A stretch of 64,000 nucleotides of DNA from Gammaproteobacteria bacterium (lineage in GTDB: Bacteria; Pseudomonadota; Gammaproteobacteria; Pseudomonadales; Cellvibrionaceae): contig SEBU01000003.1 in assembly GCA_004173475.1 (NCBI GenBank), forward strand, positions 124,001-188,000. Direction: 5' to 3'. Position numbers and translations under genes: made by a program. The notes under the pieces were generated by a model. It was not told the DNA's origin. It was given only the letters and a program-made list of their open reading frames with translations, and ran no database searches. Below, piece after piece: positions 20,106 through 31,001 of the stretch (positions are counted from its first letter, which is position 1; the number at the start of each line of letters is the position of its first letter).

Positions 20106-21215
20106 CTAAGCCTCTTTGAGTATGCGTAACATACGACGCAAAGGCTCAGCCGCTCCCCACAATAACTGATCGCCAACGGTAAATGCTGACAGATATTGTG
20201 GCCCCATATTCATTTTACGCAAACGCCCCACAGGGATTTCCAAAGTTCCGGTAACCGCAGTTGGCGTTAGATCGCGCATACTACTTTCGCGATCATTTGG
20301 TACAACCTTAGCCCATTGGTTGGCATTTGCAATTAACGCTTCGATATCTGCAACCGGAACATCTTTATTCAACTTGATTGTAAGCGCCTGCGAATGGCAG
20401 CGCATAGCACCAATACGCACGCACAAACCGTCAACCGGAATTGGATTTCCATCTCGACCGAGAATCTTGTTGGTTTCAGCCTGCCCTTTCCACTCTTCTT
20501 TGGACTGACCGTTCTCCCACTGCTTATCGATATAGGGCAACAAGCTTCCAGCCAAAGGATGGCCAAAATTGGCTTTGGGTAATTCATCACCTCGCATGGC
20601 TTCTGCAATGATGCGATCGATTTCGAGGATGGCGGATTTTGGATCTGCCAACTTATCAGCAACTGACGCGTGTAGACTTCCCATTTGCGAAATCAACTCG
20701 CGCATATTTTGCGCGCCAGCGCCAGACGCGGCCTGATAGGTCATGGATGAAACCCACTCCACCAAGCCAGCATGGAACAAACTGCCCAAACCCATCAGCA
20801 TTAAACTTACAGTGCAATTGCCACCAATGTAATTTTTCACGCCTTTGGCGATGCCGTCTTTGATTACGTCAAGATTGACCGGATCCAAAATAATAATTGC
20901 GTCTTTTTGCATACGAAGACTGGATGCCGCATCAATCCAATAACCATTCCAACCAGATGACCGCAATTTCGGAAAAATTTCGTTGGTGTAGTCACCGCCC
21001 TGGCAAGTGACAATCGCGTCGAGCTTTTTTAAATCATCAATTGAGTAAGCATCTTTCAATGCAGATAAACCGGCTGCAACAGCTGGAGCGGCGCCACCAA
21101 TATTTGAAGTGGTAAAAAATACAGGTTCAATATTTGCAAAATCGTTTTCCGCTTGCATACGCTCCATCAAAACGGAACCCACCATACCGCGCCAACCAAC
21201 AAAACCTACTTTCAT
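20106..21215 (-). CDS. asd: Aspartate-semialdehyde dehydrogenase
   Basis: NADP-dependent reduction of aspartyl phosphate, the branch point to lysine, methionine and threonine. The N-terminal NADP motif [13 protein letters not shown] and catalytic Cys in [10 protein letters not shown] place it in the gammaproteobacterial E. coli-type subfamily. The longest frame starts at an ATG seven codons upstream; the ATG at 21215 ([10 protein letters not shown]) matches the family and gives 369 aa. It supplies the thrC-hom genes found later in the window. Confidence 0.97.
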   Translation of the reverse strand: MKVGFVGWRGMVGSVLMERMQAENDFANIEPVFFTTSNIGGAAPAVAAGLSALKDAYSIDDLKKLDAIVTCQGGDYTNEIFPKLRSSGWNGYWIDAASSLRMQKDAIIILDPVNLDVIKDGIAKGVKNYIGGNCTVSLMLMGLGSLFHAGLVEWVSSMTYQAASGAGAQNMRELISQMGSLHASVADKLADPKSAILEIDRIIAEAMRGDELPKANFGHPLAGSLLPYIDKQWENGQSKEEWKGQAETNKILGRDGNPIPVDGLCVRIGAMRCHSQALTIKLNKDVPVADIEALIANANQWAKVVPNDRESSMRDLTPTAVTGTLEIPVGRLRKMNMGPQYLSAFTVGDQLLWGAAEPLRRMLRILKEA

Positions 21216-21261
21216 TTCATCTCTCTCTTTAATCATTCAATGATTTATTAAATCTGCACCT

Positions 21262-21357
21262 GGGAAGAATATCTTTAGCCACGACCATTTAAACAATTGA
21301 TATTAAAATGGACGAGATATTCGAAGCTATTAAATCAACAATTCAACTATTCTTCCC
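21262..21357. repeat. Widely spaced 10-base inverted repeat between asd and leuB
   Basis: GGGAAGAATA (21262-21271) and TATTCTTCCC (21348-21357) are exact inverted copies 76 bases apart. They could fold a leader or terminator RNA of the leuB-asd interval, or be chance. No T tract supports termination. Confidence 0.35.
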
Positions 21358-21368
21358 ACAAAATTGAA

Positions 21369-22445
21369 TTAAGCTAAGGCAGCAACTACCGCATCACCCA
21401 TCTCAGCCGTAGACACTTTTTTAGTGCCGTCGGTGTAGATATCAGCTGTACGGAAACCTTGGTCCAATACTTTGCCAACGGCAACTTCAATCGCGTCTGC
21501 TACATCGGGATGCCCAAGTGAATAACGCAACATCATTGAAACTGACAAAATTGTCGCGAGCGGATTGGCGATACCGAGGCCGGCGATATCCGGTGCCGAG
21601 CCGTGACAAGGTTCATACATACCGCGACCATCTTTATCCAGAGATGCAGACGGCAGCATTCCGATAGAGCCGGTTAACATGGCAGCCCCGTCGGACAAAA
21701 TATCACCAAACATGTTTCCAGTCACTAATACATCAAATTGTTTTGGTGCGCGAACTAATTGCATAGCCGCGTTATCGACATACATGTGTGACAGTTCTAC
21801 ATCTGGATATTCTTTATGAAGTGTATCCATAACTTCGCGCCACAACATAGTCGCTTCGAGTACATTCGCCTTATCAACGGAACATACTTTGCGATTACGC
21901 TTGCGAGCCATTTCAAATGCGGTACGACCTATGCGAATAATTTCACTCTCAGAATATTTATAGGTGTTGTAGCCTTCGCGCTCACCATTTTCCAACACAC
22001 GAATACCCCTTGGCTCGCCGAAGTAAATGCCTCCAGCTAATTCGCGCACGATTAAAATATCTAAGCCGGAAACAACTTCAGGCTTTAATGACGATGCATC
22101 GACTAGTTGAGGATATAAAAGAGCGGGACGTAAATTCGCATACAAGCCTAATTGAGAGCGAATTTTTAGCAAACCTTTTTCGGGACGAATTGATCGATCA
22201 AGCTTATCCCACTTCGGCCCACCGACAGCGCCCAGTAAAATAGCATCCGCGTTACGCGCGCGCTCCAAGGTTGAATCGGCAAGCGGAACTCCATGCACAT
22301 CAATTGCGCAACCGCCCATCAATTCATTTTCAAAACTTAAATCCAAATTAAATTTGGCATTTACCACGTCTAAAACTTTACGCGCCTCACGCACGATTTC
22401 TGGACCAATACCATCACCTTCCAGAATTAAAATATGTTTTCCCAC
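21369..22445 (-). CDS. leuB: 3-isopropylmalate dehydrogenase
   Basis: 358-aa NAD-dependent oxidative decarboxylase of leucine synthesis. [11 protein letters not shown] and the metal/NAD motif [14 protein letters not shown] plus [15 protein letters not shown] are present. The start is a GTG at 22445 preceded by GAGGAAATATT. It is separated from leuD by a plus-strand insertion (the pagL-like gene), whereas many relatives have leuCDB contiguous. Confidence 0.97.
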   Translation of the reverse strand: MGKHILILEGDGIGPEIVREARKVLDVVNAKFNLDLSFENELMGGCAIDVHGVPLADSTLERARNADAILLGAVGGPKWDKLDRSIRPEKGLLKIRSQLGLYANLRPALLYPQLVDASSLKPEVVSGLDILIVRELAGGIYFGEPRGIRVLENGEREGYNTYKYSESEIIRIGRTAFEMARKRNRKVCSVDKANVLEATMLWREVMDTLHKEYPDVELSHMYVDNAAMQLVRAPKQFDVLVTGNMFGDILSDGAAMLTGSIGMLPSASLDKDGRGMYEPCHGSAPDIAGLGIANPLATILSVSMMLRYSLGHPDVADAIEVAVGKVLDQGFRTADIYTDGTKKVSTAEMGDAVVAALA

Positions 22446-22553
22446 AATATTTCCTCAAATAAATTAAAAATAAAAATTTTAGTAATTAATGACAATTCTC
22501 ATTTGATGCACATCATCGCTTGATTGATACTAAAAACATATTTAGGAGAAATC

Positions 22554-23084
22554 ATGCATCTGATATCGATCACTGTAATTCTAATTCTGACTTTCTTTTC
22601 TAAAACGGCCTTCGCAATTGATCGATTTGATTTTGCAGTCGGGAGCGTTAGCCGCCCTAGTCTGGATGCTCCTTTAATCAACAGCTTTCGTGCCGGCTTC
22701 TCATGGGATACCGATTATCTACAGTCACAAGGTGATGATTATTTCCGGACACTACGTATCGAAACTAGTGTTGGATTAAACCGCACTCATGAAAAAGACA
22801 TTAAAGATATTGGTGTTTCGCCGATCTTGCATTACAAACTCAAGCGATCTAACTGGCCGGATTTCATTGAGATAGGTGTAGGCATAACACATATTTCTGA
22901 AACACATTGGAAGCCTTACAACGATATGGGCTCACATTTACAATTCGCTGATCGCATTAGCGCTGGATATTATGTTGGCACGACCGAAATCAGTTTCAAT
23001 CTTTATCACATCTCTAACGGTGGTTTAAGCCGTCCTAATCCAGGTGCGGACATGCTGCTAATGAGAATGAGTTTTAAACTTTAG
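22554..23084 (+). CDS. pagL: PagL-like lipid A 3-O-deacylase (acyloxyacyl hydrolase)
   Basis: A 176-aa predicted outer-membrane beta-barrel. The signal peptide is MHLISITVILILTFFSKTAFA. The PagL catalytic His and Ser are visible in LYHISNGGLS near the C-terminus. The third catalytic residue of known PagL (Glu140, twelve residues after the Ser) aligns with Asp in RPNPGAD. The protein ends in an aromatic-type barrel strand (MRMSFKL). The ATG at 22554 has AGGAG five bases upstream and is preferred to a TTG ten codons earlier. The stop abuts the leuD stop on the other strand, and it is the only plus-strand gene in a 19-kb minus-strand run. PagL removes the 3-position acyl chain of lipid A. Confidence 0.85.
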   Translation: MHLISITVILILTFFSKTAFAIDRFDFAVGSVSRPSLDAPLINSFRAGFSWDTDYLQSQGDDYFRTLRIETSVGLNRTHEKDIKDIGVSPILHYKLKRSNWPDFIEIGVGITHISETHWKPYNDMGSHLQFADRISAGYYVGTTEISFNLYHISNGGLSRPNPGADMLLMRMSFKL

Positions 23085-23732
23085 TTATTTCACAACGTCA
23101 AATAACCAAGGCGCTTCCACGCGTTGTTTCGCTTCATAGGCGCGAATCGCGTCGCCATGCTCAAGCGTTAAGCCAATATCGTCAAAACCATTCAGCAAAC
23201 AATGTTTACGAAAATTATCTACTTCGAACGAATATGAATCCCCCGTTGGAGTTTTAACGAGCTGCGTAGGCAAATCAATAGTTAATTGATAACCTTCAGT
23301 TGCGTACATTTCTTTAAATAATGCATCAACAATATCGTCTTTCAAAATAATGGGTAACAGACCATTTTTAAAACAATTATTGTAAAAAATGTCTGCAAAA
23401 CTCGGCGCGATTACACAGCGAAAGCCGTAATCATCCAATGCCCAGGGGGCATGTTCACGACTCGAACCACAACCAAAATTTTCACGCGCCAACAAAATGG
23501 TTGCGCCTTGATAGCGTGGAAAATTTAGTGGGAACTCAGTATTAACTGGACGACCTTCGCAACTTTGGTCAGGCTTACCCTCATCCAGATAACGCAATTC
23601 ATCAAACAAATTTTTTCCAAATCCGGTTCGTTTAATGGATTTCAAAAATTGTTTTGGAATGATCATGTCAGTATCGACGTTGGCACGATCCATAGGAGCA
23701 GCAATGCCCTGCAAAACAGTAAAACTTTTCAT
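23085..23732 (-). CDS. leuD: 3-isopropylmalate dehydratase small subunit
   Basis: 215-aa partner of LeuC in isomerising 2- to 3-isopropylmalate. The signature [15 protein letters not shown] is intact. It is followed tail-to-tail by the pagL-like gene with no spare bases and preceded by leuC with an 89-base gap that contains a repeat-like sequence. Confidence 0.97.
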   Translation of the reverse strand: MKSFTVLQGIAAPMDRANVDTDMIIPKQFLKSIKRTGFGKNLFDELRYLDEGKPDQSCEGRPVNTEFPLNFPRYQGATILLARENFGCGSSREHAPWALDDYGFRCVIAPSFADIFYNNCFKNGLLPIILKDDIVDALFKEMYATEGYQLTIDLPTQLVKTPTGDSYSFEVDNFRKHCLLNGFDDIGLTLEHGDAIRAYEAKQRVEAPWLFDVVK

Positions 23733-23755
23733 CTTATAGCCTCATTAAACTTCAA

Positions 23756-23820
23756 TCATTCCGAGCGCGAAGCAGTCGAAGGACACTCCACATATCGACA
23801 AGCTCAGTGTGAACAGGAGG
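23756..23820. repeat. Repeat-like intergenic sequence between leuC and leuD
   Basis: The gap reads, on the minus strand, CACTGAGCTTGTCGATATG ... CCTTCGACTGCTTCGCGCTC, resembling dispersed intergenic repeats common in gammaproteobacteria. Only one copy is in this window, so family membership is inferred from recall. Confidence 0.35.
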
Positions 23821-23821
23821 G

Positions 23822-25255
23822 TTAATTAAAATTTCTTACGTCAACAAAGTGACCTGCAATTGCAGCGGCAGCAGCCATTGCGGGGCTCACCAAATGAGTT
23901 CTACCACCGTACCCTTGACGACCCTCAAAGTTACGATTGGATGTTGATGCGCAGTGCTCACCGTTACCTAACTTATCTGCGTTCATCGCCAAACACATTG
24001 AACAACCCGGTTCACGCCACTCCAAACCAGCATCGATAAAAATATGGTGCAAACCTTCAGCTTCAGCTTGTGCTTTTACCGCGCCGGAACCTGGAACCAC
24101 AATTGCTTCCTTTACCGATGCAGCTTTACTACGTCCTTTAACGACTTCAGCCGCAGCGCGAATATCCTCAATACGTGAATTGGTGCAGGAGCCGATAAAT
24201 ACGCGATCAACATAAATAGACGTGATCGGTTGATTCGCCTGCAAACCCATGTACTGCAAGGCGCGGATCATTCCTTCGCGTTTTACTGGATCGATTTCAT
24301 GAGCGGGATCTGGCACCTTATCCTCAATCGAAACCACCATTTCTGGTGAGGTTCCCCAACTGACCTGGGGCTTGATATCAGCACCATTGATTTCAATCAC
24401 CGAATCAAAATGGGCACCTTCGTCACTCACGTAGTTGCGCCAATTTGCGACCGCCGCTTGCCACATATCACCTTTAGGCGCGTAGGTTCTGCCTTTCACG
24501 TAATCGATAGTAGTTTGATCTACAGCAACCATACCTGCGCGAGCGCCAGCCTCGATAGCCATATTGCAAACGGTCATACGTCCTTCCATGCTCATATCAC
24601 GAAAGACCTTGCCGCCAAACTCCATTGCGTAACCCGTTCCGCCGGCCGTACCGATTTTAGCGATGATTGCCAAAACTACATCTTTCGGCGTAACGCCTAA
24701 ACCAAGCTCACCCTCAACCTTGATTAGCATGTTCTTCATTTTTTTAGCGACCAAACACTGGGTCGCCATTACGTGCTCAACTTCACTGGTACCAATCCCA
24801 TGAGCCAATGCCCCTAGCGCCCCGTTAGTCGCGGTGTGAGAATCGCCACAAACAACGGTCATCCCCGGCAAACACGCGCCTGTTTCAGGGCCAACCACAT
24901 GCACAATACCTTGGCGGTGGTCATTGATTTTATATTCGACGATACCGAATTCATCGCAGTTATCATCCAGAGTTTGCACCTGAATCAAGGAAACTGGATC
25001 TTCAATTCCTGCAACACCATGAGCGCGCTCTTTTTGAGTGGTAGGTACATTGTGATCGGGAGTCGCCAGAATGGAATCGACTCGCCATGGCTTACGGCCA
25101 GCCAGGCGCAAACCGTCGAAAGCCTGCGGTGACGTCACTTCATGAATGATGTGACGATCGATATAAATCAATGCCGAACCATCGTCACTTTCCCGAACCA
25201 AATGGGCATCCCAAAGCTTGTCGTACAAGGTTTTATTAATGACAGGGGCGTTCAT
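23822..25255 (-). CDS. leuC: 3-isopropylmalate dehydratase large subunit
   Basis: 477-aa aconitase-family subunit with a 4Fe-4S cluster. Cluster cysteines are in [10 protein letters not shown] and GCSMCLAMN. The longest frame carries 20 extra residues, but the ATG at 25255 ([18 protein letters not shown]) matches the family start. It is divergent from a LysR-type gene across about 200 bases that contain an inverted repeat, so regulation by that protein is plausible. Confidence 0.97.
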   Translation of the reverse strand: MNAPVINKTLYDKLWDAHLVRESDDGSALIYIDRHIIHEVTSPQAFDGLRLAGRKPWRVDSILATPDHNVPTTQKERAHGVAGIEDPVSLIQVQTLDDNCDEFGIVEYKINDHRQGIVHVVGPETGACLPGMTVVCGDSHTATNGALGALAHGIGTSEVEHVMATQCLVAKKMKNMLIKVEGELGLGVTPKDVVLAIIAKIGTAGGTGYAMEFGGKVFRDMSMEGRMTVCNMAIEAGARAGMVAVDQTTIDYVKGRTYAPKGDMWQAAVANWRNYVSDEGAHFDSVIEINGADIKPQVSWGTSPEMVVSIEDKVPDPAHEIDPVKREGMIRALQYMGLQANQPITSIYVDRVFIGSCTNSRIEDIRAAAEVVKGRSKAASVKEAIVVPGSGAVKAQAEAEGLHHIFIDAGLEWREPGCSMCLAMNADKLGNGEHCASTSNRNFEGRQGYGGRTHLVSPAMAAAAAIAGHFVDVRNFN

Positions 25256-25332
25256 GAAAGCGTATCCTCGCAGTGCGCTGTAAAAGTAAAGCCAGTTTAT
25301 TCTTGCGAACCACATAAAACAAATTTATCTTT

Positions 25333-25366
25333 TTTATATATTGCATTCCAAACAAGAATATATAAA
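25333..25366. promoter_or_regulatory. Candidate operator between leuC and the LysR gene
   Basis: A perfect 10-base inverted repeat, TTTATATATT (25333-25342) and AATATATAAA (25357-25366), with a 14-base spacer, lies in the divergent promoter region. It is the only clear dyad there, a reasonable LysR-type binding site, though AT richness raises the chance of coincidence. Confidence 0.45.
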
Positions 25367-25462
25367 AGTAGTGTTTGATAATAATTCGCTCATCTTCCGT
25401 TCAGCTTTGAGGATGTAGCCTTGGAACTGCTCAACCCAAGGGTTGCGCTTTTGGCGGAGTAA

Positions 25463-26350
25463 ATGGATACACAGCACCTTCAAGCATTTGTCGCAATTGC
25501 AGAAAGCGGATCGTTTTCCGCAGCAGGTGAACGGTTGCATCTAACGCAGCCGGCTATTAGCAAACGCATTGCACTTTTGGAGGAGCATTTAAAAGCGAAG
25601 CTTTTTGACCGTGTCGGTCGGCAAGTTTCGCTCACGCAAGCCGGAAGCTTGCTGCTAAAAAAGGCTACAAAAATTTTGGACGAGGTGTCTTCCGCACAGA
25701 GGGAAATTGCAGATTTGCAGGGCGACATCACAGGAAAACTAAGCATAGCGACGAGTCATCATCTAGGCTTACATTACCTGCCGCCTTATTTGCGGGAATT
25801 TTCACAGAAATACCCAGACGTAAAACTCGATTTACATTTTTTGGATTCAGAACATGCGTACCACGAAATACTCATCGGCCGATTCGATATCGCCATCATT
25901 ACGCTTGCGCTCGAACAAGACGCGCGAATCAGTACCAGCCAGCTCTGGCAAGACGAGCTCAAATTCGTCGCGGCGCCCTCCCATGCACTTGCAGCGCTGG
26001 AGAATCTTTGCCTGGCCGATTTAAGCCCTCATCAAGCGATAATGCCGGATATCAGTACTTATACAACTCGCTTAATCAAAGAATTGTTTGACCGTGAAAA
26101 CCAGTCACTCGATATCACCATGGTTACCAATCACCTTGACACCATTAAGATGATGCTGAGTATCGGTCTTGGTTGGGGTGTTTTACCAAGCAGCATTATC
26201 GATGCTCAACTTAAGGTTCTCGACGTTAGTCATCCGCCGCTCATACGCTTGCTCGGCTGCATCAATCATAAAGAACGTAGCCTGACCAACGCTGCAAGGG
26301 CGTTTCTTGAGCAACTTAAGGCGCCATTGCGCAAAAATGTCGCCCTATAA
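25463..26350 (+). CDS. LysR-family transcriptional regulator
   Basis: 295 aa. The N-terminal winged helix-turn-helix is MDTQHLQAFVAIAESGSF ... LTQPAISKRI (residues 1-60) and the rest is the periplasmic-binding-protein-like effector domain. Divergent placement from leuC suggests control of leuCD(B) and perhaps of itself; the effector is unknown. A similarly placed LysR gene beside leuC occurs in Pseudomonas. Confidence 0.93.
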   Translation: MDTQHLQAFVAIAESGSFSAAGERLHLTQPAISKRIALLEEHLKAKLFDRVGRQVSLTQAGSLLLKKATKILDEVSSAQREIADLQGDITGKLSIATSHHLGLHYLPPYLREFSQKYPDVKLDLHFLDSEHAYHEILIGRFDIAIITLALEQDARISTSQLWQDELKFVAAPSHALAALENLCLADLSPHQAIMPDISTYTTRLIKELFDRENQSLDITMVTNHLDTIKMMLSIGLGWGVLPSSIIDAQLKVLDVSHPPLIRLLGCINHKERSLTNAARAFLEQLKAPLRKNVAL

Positions 26351-26457
26351 ATCACAATTTCCTTATAAAACAATCACTAAAGTACTTTTTACAGCTAAAC
26401 TTAGCTACCGCTGTCCGCAACTGATAGCAAACTATTAGACAACAAAGGAAAACTCAC

Positions 26458-27207
26458 ATGAAAAAACTCACACTACTCGCTGCCATTGCAGCAGCTACAG
26501 CAGCATCCTTTGCTAATGCCGACACAGTTTTGGGCGTATACGCCGGTTATGGATCCTGGGACTCTAGCTACGATGGTAAAGCCGGCGATCCGAGCATTAC
26601 TTTGAAAGATTTGGGGGTTAAGGATCACAAAAATAAATTCTTTTACGTTGCCTTAGAACACCCTATTCCATTGGTACCGAACATTCGTTTGTCACATACC
26701 GATATATCAACTAAGCAAACAGCTGATATCAGCAGAACTTTCACCATTGATGACGTGACTTACACTCAAGGTGACACAGTTAACTCCGAATTCGATCTGA
26801 CTCATACCGACGCTACCCTCTATTACGAAATCCTGGACAACTGGGTCAATTTGGATGTCGGTTTAACAGTTCGTCAATTCGATGGCTTTGTATACGCAGC
26901 ATCTACAACCAGTCCATTAATTAAAACCAAAGAAAAAGTAGATGAAGCTTTGCCAATGCTGTACGGAAAAGCGCAATTTGACTTACCACTTACAGGATTG
27001 TCTGTAGGTGTTGAAGGTAATTACGTGAGTTACTCTGGAGATAAGGTTACAGACTACTCCGCCAAAGTTAGTTATTTGTTTGACTCAGTGTTGGATGTAG
27101 GTCTTGAAGCTGGCTATCGTAAATTGTCACTCACAGTAGATGAAGACGATCTGCAAGCAAAAGTTGATATCAAAGGTCCATACGCTGCGGTAATTGCTCA
27201 CTTTTAA
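26458..27207 (+). CDS. Outer-membrane beta-barrel protein, TIGR04219 family
   Basis: 249 aa with a clear signal peptide (MKKLTLLAAIAAATAASFANA). Alternating hydrophobic strands follow, including GVYAGYGSWDSS, NLDVGLTVRQFDGFVYA and DVGLEAGYRKLSL, ending in Phe (AVIAHF) as required for Bam-dependent assembly. The family is found in marine and soil gammaproteobacteria without a fixed function. A strong SD (AAAGGAAAA) precedes the ATG, and a terminator follows, so it is monocistronic. Confidence 0.85.
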   Translation: MKKLTLLAAIAAATAASFANADTVLGVYAGYGSWDSSYDGKAGDPSITLKDLGVKDHKNKFFYVALEHPIPLVPNIRLSHTDISTKQTADISRTFTIDDVTYTQGDTVNSEFDLTHTDATLYYEILDNWVNLDVGLTVRQFDGFVYAASTTSPLIKTKEKVDEALPMLYGKAQFDLPLTGLSVGVEGNYVSYSGDKVTDYSAKVSYLFDSVLDVGLEAGYRKLSLTVDEDDLQAKVDIKGPYAAVIAHF

Positions 27208-27225
27208 TTTGCAATTAACGTCGCA

Positions 27226-27267
27226 AAAAGCTCCGCTCAGGCAACTGACCGGAGCTTTTGTTTTTTT
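27226..27267 (+). terminator. Rho-independent terminator of the outer-membrane barrel gene
   Basis: AAAAGCTCCG (27226-27235) pairs with CGGAGCTTTT (27250-27259) around a 14-base loop, followed by GTTTTTTT. Confidence 0.9.
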
Positions 27268-27315
27268 AGCCCCTAGCTGCGTTATACTGCGCGCCTTCCT
27301 ATTTGTTTAAATCAG

Positions 27316-28635
27316 ATGCCAATGACGCCAATAGATCTACTCATTAATGCTCGCTGGATCATTCCGATAGTGCCTGAAAATCGCATCTTAAAAGACTGCG
27401 CTATCGCTATTCACCAAGGAAAAATTCTCGCCATCCTACCGCAAGAAGAAGCTGGCAAACGTTACGCGCCAACCAGCGTCGAACACCTTACTGATCACAT
27501 CATTATGCCGGGCCTTATAAATGCTCATGGTCACGCTGCCATGAGTTTGTTACGCGGTTTTGCCGATGATCAACCTTTAAAAAGCTGGTTGGAAAGTTGC
27601 GTTTGGCCTATCGAAAAACAATGGGTTGACGAACAATTTGTGCGCGATGGAACTGAACTCGCTATCGCAGAAATGATTAAAAGTGGCACCACCTGTTTTG
27701 GCGATATGTACTTCTTTCCTGAGCAGACTGCGCAAGCGGCACTTGAGGCACAAATTCGTTGCCAAATTTATTTCACGATTTTTGATTTTCCATCTGCGTG
27801 GGGTTCAGGACCTGAGGATTATTTTGCAAAAGGGTTAAGTTTGCATGACACCTTCCGCGAAAATGATTTAATTAATATAGGTTTTGGCCCTCACGCACCT
27901 TACACAGTTGGCGATGAAACCCTAAAAAAAGTTGCAGTGCTCGCACAAGAAATGGATACACCCATTCATATTCATTTGCATGAAACTGCGCAAGAAATTG
28001 AAGAATCAATTCAAAAATACGGCGTCCGCCCAACGCAACGTTTAATGGCTTTGGGATTACTCTCGCCGCTCACGCAGTGTGCACACATGACACAAGTTGA
28101 CGACGTGGATATCGCCATTCTGCAGCAAAGCGGGGCGCATGTTGTTCACTGCCCTGAATCTAACTTAAAACTAGCAAGTGGTTTTTGTCCTGTGGATCGT
28201 TTACTGAAAGCCGGCATAAATGTCGCACTAGGCACTGATGGTGCGGCGAGCAATAACGATTTGGATTTGTTCAGCGAACTTAAAACAGCTGCATTATTAG
28301 CCAAGGGAATAAGCGGAAATGCGGCCACCCTGGATGCTCATGCTGCATTACGCCTTACAACAATAAACGGGGCGAAGGCGTTGGGAATAGATTCCTGCGT
28401 TGGTAGTTTGGAAGAAGGCAAACATGCTGACATTATCGCCATTAATCTTGGCGATTTAGATTCGCAACCTATTTACAACCCCGCATCACAACTTGTTTAT
28501 ACCAATGTTGGACATCGCGTGTCCCATGCTTGGGTCAAAGGTAAATGTTTGATGCGAAATCGCGAACTACTGACGCTCAATGAACGAGAGCTGAGAAGTA
28601 AAGTTCGCTCCTGGCAAGAAAAAATTCAGAATTGA
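27316..28635 (+). CDS. mtaD: 5-methylthioadenosine/S-adenosylhomocysteine deaminase (TRZ/ATZ family)
   Basis: 439-aa amidohydrolase. Metal ligands are in [23 protein letters not shown] and the Asp of [12 protein letters not shown]. It deaminates methylthioadenosine and/or S-adenosylhomocysteine in Pseudomonas homologues. A TATACT -10-like hexamer lies about 35 bases upstream of the ATG. It heads a mtaD-ubiG-mupP-yciK run in the same order as in Pseudomonas aeruginosa. Confidence 0.9.
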   Translation: MPMTPIDLLINARWIIPIVPENRILKDCAIAIHQGKILAILPQEEAGKRYAPTSVEHLTDHIIMPGLINAHGHAAMSLLRGFADDQPLKSWLESCVWPIEKQWVDEQFVRDGTELAIAEMIKSGTTCFGDMYFFPEQTAQAALEAQIRCQIYFTIFDFPSAWGSGPEDYFAKGLSLHDTFRENDLINIGFGPHAPYTVGDETLKKVAVLAQEMDTPIHIHLHETAQEIEESIQKYGVRPTQRLMALGLLSPLTQCAHMTQVDDVDIAILQQSGAHVVHCPESNLKLASGFCPVDRLLKAGINVALGTDGAASNNDLDLFSELKTAALLAKGISGNAATLDAHAALRLTTINGAKALGIDSCVGSLEEGKHADIIAINLGDLDSQPIYNPASQLVYTNVGHRVSHAWVKGKCLMRNRELLTLNERELRSKVRSWQEKIQN

Positions 28636-28645
28636 GATAAATATT

Positions 28646-29347
28646 ATGGCAAACGTCGACACAGCCGAAATTGCAAAATTCGAAGCGCTAGCAAGCCGCT
28701 GGTGGGATAAAAATAGCGAATTCAAACCGCTTCATGACATCAATCCGCTGCGGGCAAATTACATCGATCAACGCTCACCGGTAGCGCAACAACAAGTTAT
28801 TGACGTAGGTTGCGGCGGTGGAATTCTCGCTGAGTCGCTCGCACAGCGCGGAGCAGTGGTGACCGGTATTGATATGGGTGAAGCCCCGCTGAACGTAGCT
28901 CGTTTACACGCATTGGAAGTTGGTGTAACCATGAATTACGAACAAATTACTGCTGAAGAAAAAGCGCAGCAGTGTGCAGGAGAGTTTGACGTAGTGACCT
29001 GCATGGAAATGCTGGAGCATGTTCCAGATCCATCCTCCGTTGTGAAAGCATGTGCTGTTTTAGTAAAACCTAATGGCGATGTTTATTTTTCCACAATCAA
29101 TCGCAACCCAAAAGCCTACGCTTTTGCGATTCTGGGCGCCGAGTATATTTTGAAAATGCTGCCTAAAGGCACGCACGATTACCATAAATTTATTCGTCCA
29201 TCAGAGTTAGCACAATGGATGCGAGCGGCTGGCTTGGAATTACAAAATATAAGCGGCATGACTTACAACCCTATCACCAAACATTACAAATTAGATGAAG
29301 ACGATGTGAGCGTAAATTATTTGTTGCACGCAAAGAAAATCGTTTGA
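28646..29347 (+). CDS. ubiG: Ubiquinone biosynthesis O-methyltransferase
   Basis: 233-aa class I SAM methyltransferase performing both O-methylations of ubiquinone synthesis. The N-terminus ([19 protein letters not shown]) is diagnostic of UbiG, and the SAM loop is [13 protein letters not shown]. Ten bases downstream of mtaD. Confidence 0.97.
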   Translation: MANVDTAEIAKFEALASRWWDKNSEFKPLHDINPLRANYIDQRSPVAQQQVIDVGCGGGILAESLAQRGAVVTGIDMGEAPLNVARLHALEVGVTMNYEQITAEEKAQQCAGEFDVVTCMEMLEHVPDPSSVVKACAVLVKPNGDVYFSTINRNPKAYAFAILGAEYILKMLPKGTHDYHKFIRPSELAQWMRAAGLELQNISGMTYNPITKHYKLDEDDVSVNYLLHAKKIV

Positions 29348-29416
29348 TGTTCAATTAACGGTTACTCATGTAGAGATGGCTGCCCTTTTTAATTACTAAA
29401 AGCTCCAACTTAACTT

Positions 29417-30088
29417 ATGCAAAATCAAAAAAAAATTCGTGCCGTAATGCTTGATCTCGATGGCACCCTACTCGATACAGCACCCGACTTCGTTGCAGTG
29501 GTCAATAAATTATTGCTCGAAAATGAACGCGACGAACTACCTCATGACACTATTCGCGCCTGCGTATCGAATGGCTCAAAAGCTTTAATTACACTGGCAT
29601 TTGCTATTGAAGAGTCGCATGAAAAATTCGTATCGCTTCGCACAAGATTACTTGAACTTTACACGCAACACATCGCGGTATTCACGAAGCCGTTTCCTGG
29701 CATTCAGGAATTATTAGATAATTTAGCCAGCCGCAATATTCCTTGGGGAATAGCAACCAATAAACCTGCCGCTTACACAGTTCCATTAATGGAACAATTA
29801 GCTATGCAGCCGGCTCCGGCCATCGTGATCTGCCCAGACCATGTGCAAGACAGTAAGCCACACCCCGAGTCATTATTTTTGGCCGCCACGGAATTGAAAT
29901 GCACAGCCGAAGAAATTATTTATATCGGCGATCACAAACGTGATATTGAGTGCGGCAAGCGCGCCGGAAGCATTACTATAGCAGCAGCTTATGGCTATAT
30001 TGGTGATGAGAATATTGATAACTGGCAAGCCGATTACACAGTGGAACATGCTCAGGAAATCTGGCCAATTGTTGAAAAGTATTTGTAA
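29417..30088 (+). CDS. mupP: HAD phosphatase, MupP/Gph type
   Basis: 223-aa HAD-superfamily phosphatase: motif I DLDGTLLDTAPDF, motif IV GDHKRDIECGKRAG. Sequence alone does not separate phosphoglycolate phosphatase from MupP (N-acetylmuramate 6-phosphate phosphatase of cell-wall recycling). The position between ubiG and yciK is that of mupP in Pseudomonas, so I favour MupP by synteny. Confidence 0.8.
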   Translation: MQNQKKIRAVMLDLDGTLLDTAPDFVAVVNKLLLENERDELPHDTIRACVSNGSKALITLAFAIEESHEKFVSLRTRLLELYTQHIAVFTKPFPGIQELLDNLASRNIPWGIATNKPAAYTVPLMEQLAMQPAPAIVICPDHVQDSKPHPESLFLAATELKCTAEEIIYIGDHKRDIECGKRAGSITIAAAYGYIGDENIDNWQADYTVEHAQEIWPIVEKYL

Positions 30089-30188
30089 TCTTCTCTCATC
30101 TTAAATTCAAAGAAACATCTATCCGTTAAAATACACTGTAATAAAATTGATCTTTGAATCTTAACTTTAACGACGTGAAATATTTACT

Positions 30189-30950
30189 ATGTACATCCCA
30201 CAAGACTTTGCTTCATCTGAAAATTGTCTAAACGATAAAATTATTCTAATTACAGGCGCAGGCGATGGTATTGGTCGCGTTGCCGCAAAGACATTTGCCG
30301 CCCATGGCGCAACCGTTATTTTAGTAGGCCGTACTTTACAAAAACTGGAAATGGTGTACGACGAAATTGAAGCTGCCGGACATCCACAAGCTGCTATTTA
30401 CCCGGTAGATTTTCAAGTCGCAAATGAACAATCATTTATTGATATGTGCAATGCGATTAGCGACGAATTCGATCATCTCGATGGCATCCTTCACAATGCA
30501 GCTGACTTGGGGCAACGCACACCTATCACCAATTATTCACCGGATGTGTGGATGAGGCTGATGCAAGTAAATGTAAATGCACCGTTCTTATTAACGCAAT
30601 CGGTGATGCCGTTACTAGAGCGATCAAAAAATGCTTCCATTTTGTTCACAGGCTCTAGCGTAGGTTACCAAGGCCGAGCCTATTGGGGTGCCTATGCTGC
30701 ATCCAAAGCCGCTGCCGAAAATTTAATGCAAACACTCGCAGATGAGTTGGAAGAAACCACATGTATTCGCGTCAATAGCATCAACCCAGGTGCAACACGA
30801 ACCAAAATGCGAGCAGGTGCATATCCAGCAGAAGATCCGAGCACAATTAAAACACCAGAAGATTTAATGCGTGATTACTTATATTTAATGAGCGACGAAT
30901 CCATAGGCATTTCGGGTCAACAATTTGAAGCGTCGAAAAATTCGTTTTAG
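30189..30950 (+). CDS. yciK: YciK-family short-chain oxidoreductase
   Basis: 253-aa SDR. The NAD(P) loop is TGAGDGIGR, the NAA-equivalent motif is HNAADLG, and the catalytic Ser and Tyr-x3-Lys are in TGSSVGYQGR and YAASKAA. YciK substrates are not established. Last gene of the mtaD cluster. Confidence 0.92.
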   Translation: MYIPQDFASSENCLNDKIILITGAGDGIGRVAAKTFAAHGATVILVGRTLQKLEMVYDEIEAAGHPQAAIYPVDFQVANEQSFIDMCNAISDEFDHLDGILHNAADLGQRTPITNYSPDVWMRLMQVNVNAPFLLTQSVMPLLERSKNASILFTGSSVGYQGRAYWGAYAASKAAAENLMQTLADELEETTCIRVNSINPGATRTKMRAGAYPAEDPSTIKTPEDLMRDYLYLMSDESIGISGQQFEASKNSF

Positions 30951-31001
30951 AAATAAATGTGTGTGCGATCATGGTTAAACGTTAGCGCACTATGCCGGCC
31001 A

